64,000 bases of DNA, from contig MNCI01036290.1 in assembly GCA_015680685.1 (NCBI GenBank), positions 89,901 through 153,900 on the forward strand. The letters are read 5' to 3'. Of this stretch, positions 35,241-45,460 are shown piece after piece (positions within the stretch are counted from its first letter, which is position 1; each line of letters starts with the position of its first letter). Below the pieces are notes generated by a model. The model saw only the letters and a list, made by a program, of their open reading frames with translations. It had not been told where the DNA came from and searched no databases. The position numbers and the translations under genes are program-made. The stretch comes from Gnetum montanum (taxonomy: Eukaryota; Streptophyta; Gnetopsida; Gnetales; Gnetaceae).

Positions 35241-37809
35241 TAATTTGTAATAGTATGTGTTAACATAACCATGTGCGTTGAGCTTGATTTTTGAATTGAA
35301 GAAGGTCCCGAAACTTTATTTGGTATGGAGGTGTTTAGATGTTCAACCACTTGTGAGGGTGAGGGCTTAGTTGGATTGTTGATTATGAAGAAAGGTCTTT
35401 TCAACATAAGATTGTTAGGACCAATTGAGAGTTAAGGATTGGAAGCCCTCATAACATTGGATTGTTGCGGTTGAGTGGGAAATACCCTTGGCATTGTTGG
35501 AGCAGTTGGTGGTGGAGCTACCGGCGTAAGAGGTGCAGATGGCTTTAGAGGATGGTATGCATGTGGAGTGTCTCCCATAGGAGAAGGAGTCCTAAAATTC
35601 TCCCGAACTTAGTAGTGACATTATGGGGTTGTGTGACCCATAGAGTCACTTGGAGAAACCGATTGCTGCACGTAATAGCCATATGGGTCTGGTTGCCAGT
35701 AAGGGTATTGTTGCCTAGGTGATGGCATGCCCCATGACTGTGGGTGTTGCCACTACTGGTGTTTCTTGATAGGTTGTGGTAGAGTTCCACTTGGATAATA
35801 TGTTAATGATTGGTGGAACTGCCTCAAGCTACCTTGGGGATAAGGTAACCTTTGGGGTGCCTACCATTTGTTAAGTCTTAGGTTGAGTGCATACACCCCA
35901 GATTCTTGTAGATGTGAGATTATTAGGCAACATCCCTTAGGATGGTCATATTGGTAGATCTCACATCCACCATCATTATCCATGTCAGAATCCACAACCT
36001 CATCAACAATAGTCATTTTTCCCTTACCGTTGTTATGTGCATGGTCTGAATCTCTTTGCCTTGTCTTATCATGGTCACTACTTCATTCCTTAGACTCCTC
36101 TATGATTTTTAGAATGGTTTCAAATCTACTATCTAAGGAGTCCCTCATTTGATCCACCTTAGCTGACACTTTGATTATTATCTTTTGAAGTGGCAAGGTT
36201 TTTCTATTCACCAACTCTTTGAGTGGTGACTCATCCTCTTCCTCACAGAATCTCACTCCCCTCTTTCATAGGGAAGGATTTCGGTTGTACTCTTTCGTGC
36301 TTTATCTTTTCCATAACTCCCCTTCTTCCTTAGCTACTTGCTCCAACAATCGATGAACTTCATGGAACCTAAGTTCAGATAATCTCCCTTGGGAATATGT
36401 TCTAAGGGTTCTCTTGGTTTCATATCTTAGCCCATCTACGATATGGCGTAGTTGATCTAACTGTGTGTAATCATGGCCCAGGAAATGATTTAGAAATGCA
36501 TAATATTAGCCCATGGCAGCATCTAAGGGTTCGTGATTACCCTTCTTCCATCCTTGGATCTGCTTACAAAAGTTAGACACTCTAGAGTATGTTTTCTATT
36601 TATCATTAAACAATTCTAGCATTGTACTCTACCTCCTAATGGTTTCCATTTCTAAAGACCGGTACCAACTTTCTGCTTATTTTATAAGTGTCCTAGGGAA
36701 CAACTTTAACTTCTACCACTCATTTTCAATATTTTTCAAGGCACAAGCATCATGGAATTCCTATAAGTGGGTTTTCGGATCAGCATTATATCCCCCCTCA
36801 AACTATGGGATATTATTCATGTCTAGTCTCTTGATCCGACTATTTTTTTGGTGCCTTATAGGTATTCTAACGGCCTCCGTAATATCTAACATACTTCGGG
36901 TGGCATGTAGGGGTTCATCATGATCATCTCTCTCATGAAATCTATGATGCCTACGTGGTTCCCTACTTTCCCTTCTTTCATTCCTTGACTCTCTAGAATG
37001 CCCTCATCCTCGCTCTCAACTCTCTCATTGAGGGTTCTCATTTTGCTTATCCTTACCCTTATCCTCACGGTTGTGCTCTTTGTGACTACGTCCTGAAGTG
37101 GAAAGAGAGGGTGAATGATGTGCTGAAGGGAAAGAAGAAGGAGAACCATTGCCATGATGATGTTTCTTACCTTCTCTTCGGTGCTACGGCTCCGATCATG
37201 ATGACGATTAGATTTCCTGCCTTTATCATGTGTTTGTGCTCCCTCATCAAACACTTGGTGTTCATGGAAATCAGAACCAGGGTTGTGAATCATAGAGTGT
37301 AGGTTCTGATACCCTACCTCCTCACTCTTGTTAGGAGGGGGAACATCATTTTGTGAATAACCTATTGAGATAGGTTCACCACCCTTAACTTCTCTTATGA
37401 CAGGTGAAGCGTTGCAGGGTCCTTTTCCCTTCAACGATGTGTGATAACTCTCCTACCACAAGTCCCTTAGATGTTATGCTACTGTGGGATGGTAATCCCT
37501 TATGTCATAATCTTCTGCAATGTATTTAGCATATAATTTCATCATGCCTATCTATGCAAGAGCACGAAGGAGCATGTTAGGGACTGCCCAATCTAGGGGT
37601 AACACTATGTTACCTTGTAGGTCTCTCCAGCGCAGTTGTTCATCCTGATGGAGGATAAAGGTAAAATTATCTATATACTCATTATGATGAGTATACACTA
37701 CCCGATACTATTGAGGAACTGGTGGTTCTTGGTTACATGTGTTAGACTGCCGACTGTCTCTTGTACGATCCCTTCATGGTGAACTGCTTTTATGAGAAGA
37801 AGAAGACAT
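35241..37809 (-). pseudogene. gag of element C
   Basis: The start is placed at 37809, an ATG followed by Ser-Ser-Ser-Ser-Ser-His-Lys-Ser-Ser-Ser-Pro, 127 bases inside the primer-binding site. The first part continues to about 37200 (NDVPPPNKSEEVGYQNL, then a His/Arg-rich segment), where an indel shifts the frame. The capsid-type part near 36640-36900 resembles that of A (RLDMNN, HDAC). The zinc knuckle at 35927-35965 reads CEIYQYDHPKGCC, with the second Cys changed to Tyr. A Pro/Gln-rich segment leads into protease. Confidence 0.7.
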
Positions 37810-37935
37810 TATCATCTTGTCGGTGTGCTATTGACTGCTGTTTAAATTTTATTTTGATTAACCCTAAGGTTTTGTTTAAGCTTTCCAACGATGTGGATGA
37901 TTTCCTATGTTCTACTTAGCACACAAACAACTTAG

Positions 37936-37953
37936 TCCCCGGCAACGGTGCCA
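37936..37953 (-). other. Primer-binding site of element C (tRNA-Asp type)
   Basis: The minus strand reads TGGCACCGTTGCCGGGGA, one base from the LTR. The 3' end of plant tRNA-Asp ends TCCCCGGCAACGGCGCCA, so 17 of 18 positions pair; the mismatch is a CG-to-CA type change. It is the best-preserved primer-binding site in the window. Confidence 0.8.
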
Positions 37954-37954
37954 A

Positions 37955-38384
37955 TGATGAGTGGCAAGGTACCCCTACACTCAACCATATGAATACAAGC
38001 GTTACATGCACGATCTAGTCAAACTCCACAGATTAAGTGCCTACACACATTATGGAAGACTTAAGGTTAATCATTCGTTGTCTTCCCAGACTTACTTGTA
38101 TTTTTCACAGTTGTATGGTTAAGTAAGTATGAGCTATGTGATTTTTATATCTTTTATGTTTTATCTCCTTATGCTAATGAGGGAAAGGGGTGAAGAGACT
38201 AAGTAACTAGCTTTAACTAACTAAGTTCTAATGCCTAGCATCAGTATCTGTTCCCACTTGTCGTTCACACCCTAACCCAATGCAACCTTCTGGGATTACC
38301 AAATGTCATTTGTTACTGGGATTACCAAGCGTAACGCATGTGCTCAAAGTGGTCGTACTGAATGCACTTAACTATGAGAGAAGG
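37955..38384 (-). repeat. Element C 5' LTR, part 1
   Basis: Begins TGATGAGTGGCAAGG and matches 28895-29334 of the 3' LTR closely, up to CTATGAGAGAAGG. The LTR is then interrupted by element D. Confidence 0.8.
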
Positions 38385-39232
38385 TGATGAGTGGAGAGGT
38401 ACCCCTACACTCAACCATATGAAATGAGCGTAGCACACATGATCTGGTTGAACTCCATAGACTAAATGCCTAAACGCCCCATGGAACACTTGGNCTCTAA
38501 CTAATGTCCTAAGTCTAAATTAACTAGCATCAGCATCTGTTCCCACTTACTGTACACACCCTGAACTATGCAACTGTGGCTATCAAATGCTAATCATTAC
38601 CGGGATCACCACACATAACGCACATGCTCGAAGTGGTCATACTGAGGCACCTAACTAGCCTAAGTGTGATGAGTAGCCGATTCCTTGACTAGCCGTACAC
38701 ACCTGTAGATGCTTGTAATCAAGTCGTACTCATCCCGCATTCTAGGAGACAAGGGTGAAAGAATCTAATCGCGATGAGTAGCCGATTCCTTGGTTAGCTG
38801 TACACATTTGTCAATGCTCGTAACCAAGTCTTACTCATGCCACATTAGTAGGAAAAAAATAAATAACATGTAATAAAACCTATCCATGTACTACAAGGTT
38901 TATCCACAAAGCTTGTCTTTATTGTCGTACACAACTTGCGTTCAGGTAGAAAGCTGCTCGAATAAAGATTCGTTCACTTGGGGACTCCTACTATGGGCAC
39001 ATGGAAAAATATTCTATCTTTGGGGTGATTAATCCACCAGAGCTTCACTACTTCTAGCCTAGGATAAGAAATGAGGGGAGTGCTACCTCTTATTTATAGA
39101 TTTGATGGTGAACCGCGATATCGTAGGGGACAACACGATATTGCATACGTGATATCGCATGGGATGCGATATCGCGAAGGCCGCGATATTGCGTACACGA
39201 TATCATGGTGCATGCGATATCATGTCTCATCA
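38385..39232 (-). repeat. Element D 3' LTR
   Basis: Plus-strand ends are TGATGAGTGGAGAGG and GTCTCATCA. An ambiguous base N is at 38494, and just there about 135 bases present in the other LTR (roughly 44696-44830) are missing. Confidence 0.75.
39086..39232 (-). promoter_or_regulatory. U3 promoter of element D with seven GATATC-type words
   Basis: Between 39112 and 39232 there are seven GATATC/GATATT words, several within the longer palindrome CGATATCG or GCGATATCGC. They abut a TATA box, TCTATAAATAAGAGG (minus strand; plus 39086-39100). This is the densest array in the window. Confidence 0.6.
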
Positions 39233-41184
39233 TACCCCCATGAATGATTGAAAACTTGTCCTCGAGTTCCTTACAATAATATTAGGTAGGTATGGAATTA
39301 TTGAGGGAAATGGAACTAATGGGATGACATGTGAACAAATCATTATTACAAGACTTGACAAAATCGGTGTTCATGACAACAAGGGTGAACACCTTATTAC
39401 AATGACATCAGGCCTTTGTTGGTAGCTAAGAGAGAAAAAGAGAGAGAGAAAAAAGTGCTGCTACTACCAATGCCAAGATTGCGCCTTCGTTGTCCATCCG
39501 TAAGCAAGCATCATCGATCTTGCTCCTTGCATAGCTGCTTTAGCGCTGCTCCACTCCAAGTGTTTGCTCCAGATCCAATCCATTGTTGCATGTCCGTCAT
39601 CTACACACACAACACAATCATATATTAGCAAGGGTAATTGAATCATCATGTAAGTGATACCTTTCTGTGGTGTAAGTCCATTGACTAGGTTGTGGTATGG
39701 ATGATATGGATCTGGGAATATGTTACTGATGACTACTGAAGGTGTAGGGGTTAGGAAGAAAATTAAAAAAATTAGGCCTCGTACCCCCATGACTAATCAT
39801 GAACCTCTGGTAGCGTTAGAATGGAGAAAGAAAAGAGGTAAGAAAGATAAAAAGGGACAACTATGGCATCGATGAAATGGATGTCAAGATGAAGATGAAC
39901 AAAAATTAAATTAATTGCAAATATGTTAGGGAAAAGAAGCTAGCTGATGCACCAAATAGGAATGATAGTGGGTCCTCCCCAAAGTAGGCTCATTCCCTTA
40001 ATGCCCTAACAAACCCACATTCAAAGAGTTCGTAGGCCCTAGGAACATCATTTGGAACAAGAGTTAAAGTCTTAACCACAAGAATTTACCAAAAATAAAA
40101 CAATGCATCAACCAAAATATATACACTAATGATACAACCGGTAATGAGGTGAACAATGGAGAGAAGGATGAAGAGAAGAGAAATGGAATGGAATCCCAAT
40201 AACAAGGTGGTGTACAGCCCCTTGTGTGTTTGATGATTAATGTGACTTGGTAAATCTCATTCCAACTCTGGCCTTAAGCCAACCACATCCATTGACTTCG
40301 CATCAATGCATTCGGTTAAACCATCCACTTAGGCAACAATAATGCACACTCCAAGAGCCACCACCAGTTTGATGAAACAAAGGAGAGAATGGGAAGTGAA
40401 GGGCCTTAGTTAGAGGGAACACTTTGGGTTCCATAACCAATGCTTATAGCCCAAGTTTATTCATCTAAGGGGTGTGCTTTGAATTCTCACTTGGTTTTTT
40501 CTTTTTGAGTTTTGTGTTTTTATGCATGAGAACCACACCATGCAAAGACTTCTTATTTTTATTGTCTCAGCTTTTGATAATTGGGTAACATCGGAATGGC
40601 AAGAAAAATCAAGAAGAAATATTCAAGCACCCAAGAGAATGACCAACACAAAAGCATCAAGCTCCTTTGAAGTCACACCCTTTTCAATCCATGAGTCCTT
40701 CCTTAGTTTGAGAAATCCCCAGTCACCAATTAGTTAAAGTTCTTATTAGAAAGGGACTGTACATTCCCAAGCTGAGAGAGATCATAGAAACTGGTGGATG
40801 GATGGATGAAGTGGTCTCATTGCCTACCATATCAAAAGAAACATACCTTAGTATCAACATTGTGACTTAAAGATAAAAACCAAACATTAGCAATCAATAT
40901 GAAAATAGTTTATACCATCATGAAGAATGCTTATTATGGGACAAACCTACAGGGTGAATCACACACACACACACACACAAATGAAAAAGTATAACAATGT
41001 TGTAAAACAAAAACTAGAAAAGTTAAAGAAATTTGTAAAACAAAAATGTGTAAAAAAAAACATGTAAAACAAAAACTTAAAAGAACTGAGGACTGAGGGC
41101 CCCATATGATTAGCATAGGTGGCCATCTCCCCCATGATTGAGTTGGAAGGGAGAGATCCAAAATAATGAGTGTTTGTTTGAATT
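39233..41184 (-). other. 3' non-coding region of element D
   Basis: Starts with the polypurine tract (39233-39248). It contains a GA-rich patch (39427-39455), the conserved block (39969-39992), a CA microsatellite (about 40961-40979) and an A-rich tract to 41090. It aligns with 29714-31612 of C up to the pol deletion junction near 41175-41190. Confidence 0.6.
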
Positions 41185-44100
41185 TCATAGAAGTGCCCAC
41201 CTTCTCCCAACTGATGTTCTTAGGTTGAGGGGTGGAAGTTGGTGACGCTCATACTTCAATGTGTCTATGCCTTCATTGTTGGCATGGGTTTCCTCAGTTC
41301 GTTCCATGCACATTTTTTTGCTCCTTCGAGCTGTCAAACACGGGGTGTCTATTAATTCTTGTGTGGTTGCTACATACAGGCATCTTTGTTTCAATGTTTC
41401 CTAGGCACACCTATTACATGGAGACATTTCCTCCATGTCATAACCTGATGAATCTCTGTATGTGATGCATGGAACTTTTCTCTTCTCAATCTTTCCACAA
41501 ATGTTTATCTTAGAAATTTCCAAGGAAAGATTGCGGATCCTAAGGCATGCATCTACAGTACTCAGCCATTCCCTTCCCATTATAATCAGGAAGTCCCCTT
41601 CATTGTTGTTCACTTCGATCACCAAGAAAGCAGCTGGGTAGGACCAACCACACACAGTGGTGATGATGTCCTCTACCAATTCCAAGGGAATGGTGATGGA
41701 CTAGTCTGCCAGCTCTAGTTGAATGTTGCTCTTCTTAAGTTGGGGCAGGTTCTAGGAGTGATACATCTCTCGTGAAATTAAGTTAACTTCAGAACCTGAG
41801 TCAAGAAGAGCCCTATGTGGGTCATTTTTGGTGATCTTCAAATAGATTAAGGGACTCCCAGGGTTAGTTAGTTTGCTGGGAAGGTGGCCTACCTTGATCT
41901 AGTCGATTACGGTATGCATTAACATAACCGTATGTGTTACGCTCTGTTGGACTGAAGGGTGCTCTAAAGTGTTAGATTGTGATGGAAGAGTGTACATGGC
42001 CTCGACCACTTGTTGGTGTGAGAGTTTGTCTAAGCTTTTGATTCTAAAGTAAGGTCTTCTCTTTTTATAGTTGTCAGAACCAACAGCAGGTTGGATATTT
42101 ATAGCTCTCGCAATGTGACGTTGCTGTGGTTGAGGAGGAAGTTTTGCTTGTATTATTGGAGTAGGAGGTGTTATGGGAACTACTTGTGGTGGAAGAGGTG
42201 TGGATGGATTAGGAGAATGGAACGAGTGTGAGATGTCTCTCGGAGGAGAAGGAGTCCTTCTGAAGTACTCTTGAACTTGGTAGTGATGGTTGGGGGTTGC
42301 GTGACCCATAGAGTCACTTGGAGAAATCGGCTGCTACACATAATAACCATAAGGATCAGGCTTGCAGTAAGGGTACTGTTGTGTTGCCGGTGGCATCCCC
42401 CATGACTGTGGGTATTGCCACTGCTGATGCTATCCGATGGACTGTGGCGGAGTTCCACTTGGATAATACATTAAGGGTTGGTGGAATTGCCTTGGGTTAC
42501 CTTGTGGATAAGGTAACTTGTGGGGTGTTTTCCATTGGTTGAGTCTTGGATTAAGCACATACATCCCAGACTCCTGTAGATGTGAGATGATGGGACAAAA
42601 TCCCTTAGGATGGTCATAATGGCAGATCTCACATCCACCGTCATCGTCTGAATCAGAATCCTTAGTCACATCGGAGTTAGTGATTTTTCCCTTATCGTTG
42701 TTATGTGCAGGGCCTAAATCTCTCCATTTTTTCTTACCTTTGTCACTACTTTGTTCAACCTTAGAATCTCCTACAATTTTCAAGATTGTTTCAATTCTTG
42801 AGTCTAAGGAATCCCACATTTGGTCTACTTTGGCTAATACCTCAATTGTTAACTTTTGGATCGACAAAGTTTTTCGATTCACCAAATCTTCAATTGGTGA
42901 CTCATGCTCTTCATCACAAAATTCCACTCCCTTCTTCTGAAGGGAGTGATCAATGTTGTACTCTTCTGCACTTTCCCTTTTGCGTAGCTCACCTTCTTTG
43001 TTTGCTACTTGCTCCAACAAGCTACGTACTTCATGGGCTCTAAGTTGTGAGAGTCTTCCTTGGGCATAAGTCCCAAGGGTTCTTCGAGTTTCATTCCTTA
43101 GCCCATCCACGATGTGGCGAAGTTGATCCCGCTAAGCGTATCCATGGCCTGGGCAATGATGTAACAATGTGTAATAGCGGGCCATGGCAGCATCCAAGGG
43201 TTCATGTGTACCTTGCTTCCAGCCTTGGATCTGCTTATGCAAATTGGACACTCTGGAGTACATTTGATACTTTTTGTTGAATAGTTCTAGCATCGTAGTT
43301 CACCTCTTGATGGTTTCCAGTTCTAGGGACCGATACCAGCTCTCTGCTTCTTTAGTGAGTGTCCTTGGGAACAACTTAAGTTTCTGCCACTCACTATCTA
43401 AATTCTACAAGGCACAGGCATCATGGAATGCCTGTAAATGATTTTGCAAATCAACATTGTATCCCCCTTCAAACCATGGGATGTTGTTCATGTCTAATCA
43501 TTTGATCTGGATATCCTTTAAATGCCTTGTGAGAATCCTAATTGCCTCCGTAATGTCAAGCATACTTCGGGTTGTGAGTAGGGGTTCGTCATGATCGTCT
43601 CTTTCATGATGCCTGTGATGTTTGCGTTGTTTCCTACTCTCCCTACATCATTTCCCTTGTCCTCTCTCTCGACTTTCATGTTGAGGTCTTTCATCTTTCT
43701 TACTTTTATCCTCGCCTTTATGTTCATGGTGGCTACGCCCAGATGTGGAAGAAAAGGGTGAGCGATGTGAAGAAGGGGAAGAAGAAGGGGAACCATTGCC
43801 ATGATGATGTTTCTTGCCTTCTCTTCGGCTGCTATGGCCCCGATCGTTGTGATGATCAAAGTGCCCATTCTTAGCATGAGTGGTTGTTCCCTCTATGAAC
43901 AATTGGTGTTCATGGGCATCAGAACCAGGGATATGTATTTTTGATCATAGGTTCTGATACTCATCCTCCTCACCATTGTTAGGAGGGGGAACATCCTTTG
44001 CTAAAGAACCCATGATAAAGGGTTCGTCGTCTCCTATTTCGCTAAGGATGTGTGGGGCTTTGCCCTTCAAGAAAGCATGTTGACTCTCCTACCTTAAATC

Positions 44101-44442
44101 TCTCATACGTTGGGCATCTATGGGATAATAATCCCTCATGTCAAAATCTTTTGCAATGTATTTCACAAAATGCTCTTGCATGCCAATATGTACCAAGGTA
44201 CGGAAAAGCATGCGAGAGATTGATCGATCTGGCGATAACACAATGTTACCTTGCAAATCTCTCCACCGTAGTTGTTTGTCCTGATAGAGAACAAAATTAA
44301 AGTTAGGAATATACTCATCGGGATGAGTATATGTCATCCTATATTGTTTAGGACTTGGCTGATTTTGGTTATGTCTTTTATCTTGCCGACTGTCTCGTGT
44401 GTGATCCTTAGGTGGTGAGTTGCTCTTATGAGAAGAAGGAAT
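41185..44442 (-). pseudogene. gag-protease of element D, one frame with 13 stops
   Basis: A single reading frame runs from about 44442 (ATG lost; aligned to the C start) to 41185. Order: Ser/His/Arg-rich N-terminus; FNFVLYQDKQLRWRDL segment; His/Lys/Ser-rich segment; capsid-type part with LDMNNIPWFEGGYN and HLQAFHDAC; a 226-codon open stretch (42430-43110) with the intact knuckle CEICHYDHPKGFC (42595-42633); Pro/Gln-rich segment (41899-42309); protease with ALLDSGSEVNLIS (Asp-Ser-Gly intact) and FLIIMGREWLSTVDACL (41401-41685). In-frame stops: TAG at 44089, 43405, 43132, 42430, 42334, 41899, 41752, 41701 and 41401; TGA at 43945, 43648, 43498 and 43300. Confidence 0.8.
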
Positions 44443-44563
44443 TTTGATTGGTGTGCTATTTCACCATTATATAAATTTTTTCTTAATTAACTCAAAGGTT
44501 CGTTAAGGCTCACAACGATCTGAGTGATATCCCTTATGTTCTATTCGGCGCACAAACACTTAG

Positions 44564-44581
44564 TCCCCGACAATGATGCCG
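44564..44581 (-). other. Primer-binding site of element D
   Basis: The minus strand reads CGGCATCATTGTCGGGGA one base from the LTR, a mutated tRNA-Asp type site. The adjoining ACTAAG is shared with C. Confidence 0.65.
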
Positions 44582-44582
44582 A

Positions 44583-44840
44583 TGATGAGTGGCGAGCTAC
44601 CCCTACACTCAACCATACTAAATGAGTGTAGCATGCACGATCTCGTCAAAATCCACAGACTAAATGCCTAAATGCCCCATGGAACACTTGGGGTTAATCA
44701 TTCGTTGTCTTCCTAGACTTACTTGTTGTTGTCACGGTGTATGGTTAAGTAAGTTTGAGGTATATGATTTTTTTGGTCTTTTCTAGTTTTATGTCTTCTA
44801 CGCTAAGAGCAAAGGGTTGAGAAACTAACTAACTCTAACT
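44583..44840 (-). repeat. Element D 5' LTR, truncated
   Basis: Begins TGATGAGTGGCGAGC and matches the first part of D's other LTR and of C's LTR (GGTTAATCATTCGTTGTCTTCC). It stops at a CTCTAACTCTGG string, after which the sequence is C's LTR. Confidence 0.7.
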
Positions 44841-45045
44841 CTGGTACATGGAAATTACTCTAACTCTGGAATGAAAAAATTGCAGGAGTTTGGCTAAGGT
44901 CTAGATCTAGATGGAAACATAAGGGAGAGTCGCCTCTTATTTATAGAGTTGGCAATGCACTGTGATATCACGTACATGATATCACAGGGGAAGACGTGAT
45001 ATCATGTAAGCGATATCACTACCCATGCAATATCGTGTCCCATCA
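44841..45045 (-). repeat. Element C 5' LTR, part 2
   Basis: Matches 29513-29713 (ACATGGAAATTACTCTAACTCTGG, GGTCTAGATCTAGATGG), with the TATA box at about 44932-44948 and GATATC words at 44962-45045. It ends CCCATCA before the ATGGT duplication. The LTR middle, about 29340-29510 in the 3' copy, is missing. Confidence 0.8.
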
Positions 45046-45050
45046 ATGGT

Positions 45051-45460
45051 GAAAAGCATAACTAGCAGAAGGCTAGCATGAGATCCTCTAAATCATATGA
45101 TAAAATAATTAAAGCATAAAAAATATATTAAAAAATTTTATGAGAAATAAAAATTACCCAAACAAATTGTACCAAACCAAAGTAGTACCCCATGTGGTAA
45201 TTACCCATTCAATGCCTGATACCTATTAGGTCAAAACATCAAAAAATTGGTTTAGTGAACATGTACTGAGTTAAAAGAACATCCAAAATACCAAAAATAT
45301 TGAAAAGAGATATAATATAGAACTATAAAAATACTATAACATGGAAAAAGTATTAAAATAAATAAAATTAAAAGGAAAAACATAGAAATATAAACCTTAG
45401 GATATTTTAAAAGTAAAAGGCCATTTGAAAGGACATTTCTTGGCACATAGCTCATATCAC
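45051..45460. repeat. Dispersed repeat X, copy 2, right part
   Basis: Continues 28889 after element C and aligns with about 3175-3545 of copy 1 (GAAAAGCATAACTAGCAGAAGGCTA versus AAAATCATAGCTAATAGAAGACTA; the ATGGAAAAAGTATTAAAATAAAT block). Confidence 0.55.

Larger units (their letters stand above)
38385..44840 (-). mobile_element. Element D: gag-protease deletion derivative nested in element C
   Basis: A minus-strand relative of C inserted into C's 5' LTR. It has one nearly complete LTR (38385-39232), a 5.35-kb internal region and a truncated second LTR (44583 to about 44840). Comparison with C shows that about 2.9 kb covering RT, RNase H and integrase is missing between 41175 and 41190. Its right end and part of C's LTR have been lost, so no target duplication can be read (left flank GAAGG). 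Confidence 0.75.
28895..45045 (-). mobile_element. Element C: Ty3/gypsy (Athila/Tat-like) retrotransposon, interrupted by element D
   Basis: A minus-strand element with termini TGATG...CATCA and a perfect 5-bp target duplication ATGGT (28890-28894 and 45046-45050). The 3' LTR is at 28895-29713, internal region 29714-37954, and the 5' LTR begins at 37955 and is split by element D. It encodes gag, protease, RT, RNase H and integrase but has no third ORF and no internal promoter-like segment. Gag and pol appear to be one polyprotein: from the gag C-terminus to integrase the recognisable pieces share a frame. Confidence 0.82.

Noticed and set aside
37936-37953. tRNA-like sequence
   Set aside because: It is only the 18-base primer-binding site complementary to a tRNA end; no cloverleaf is present around it.
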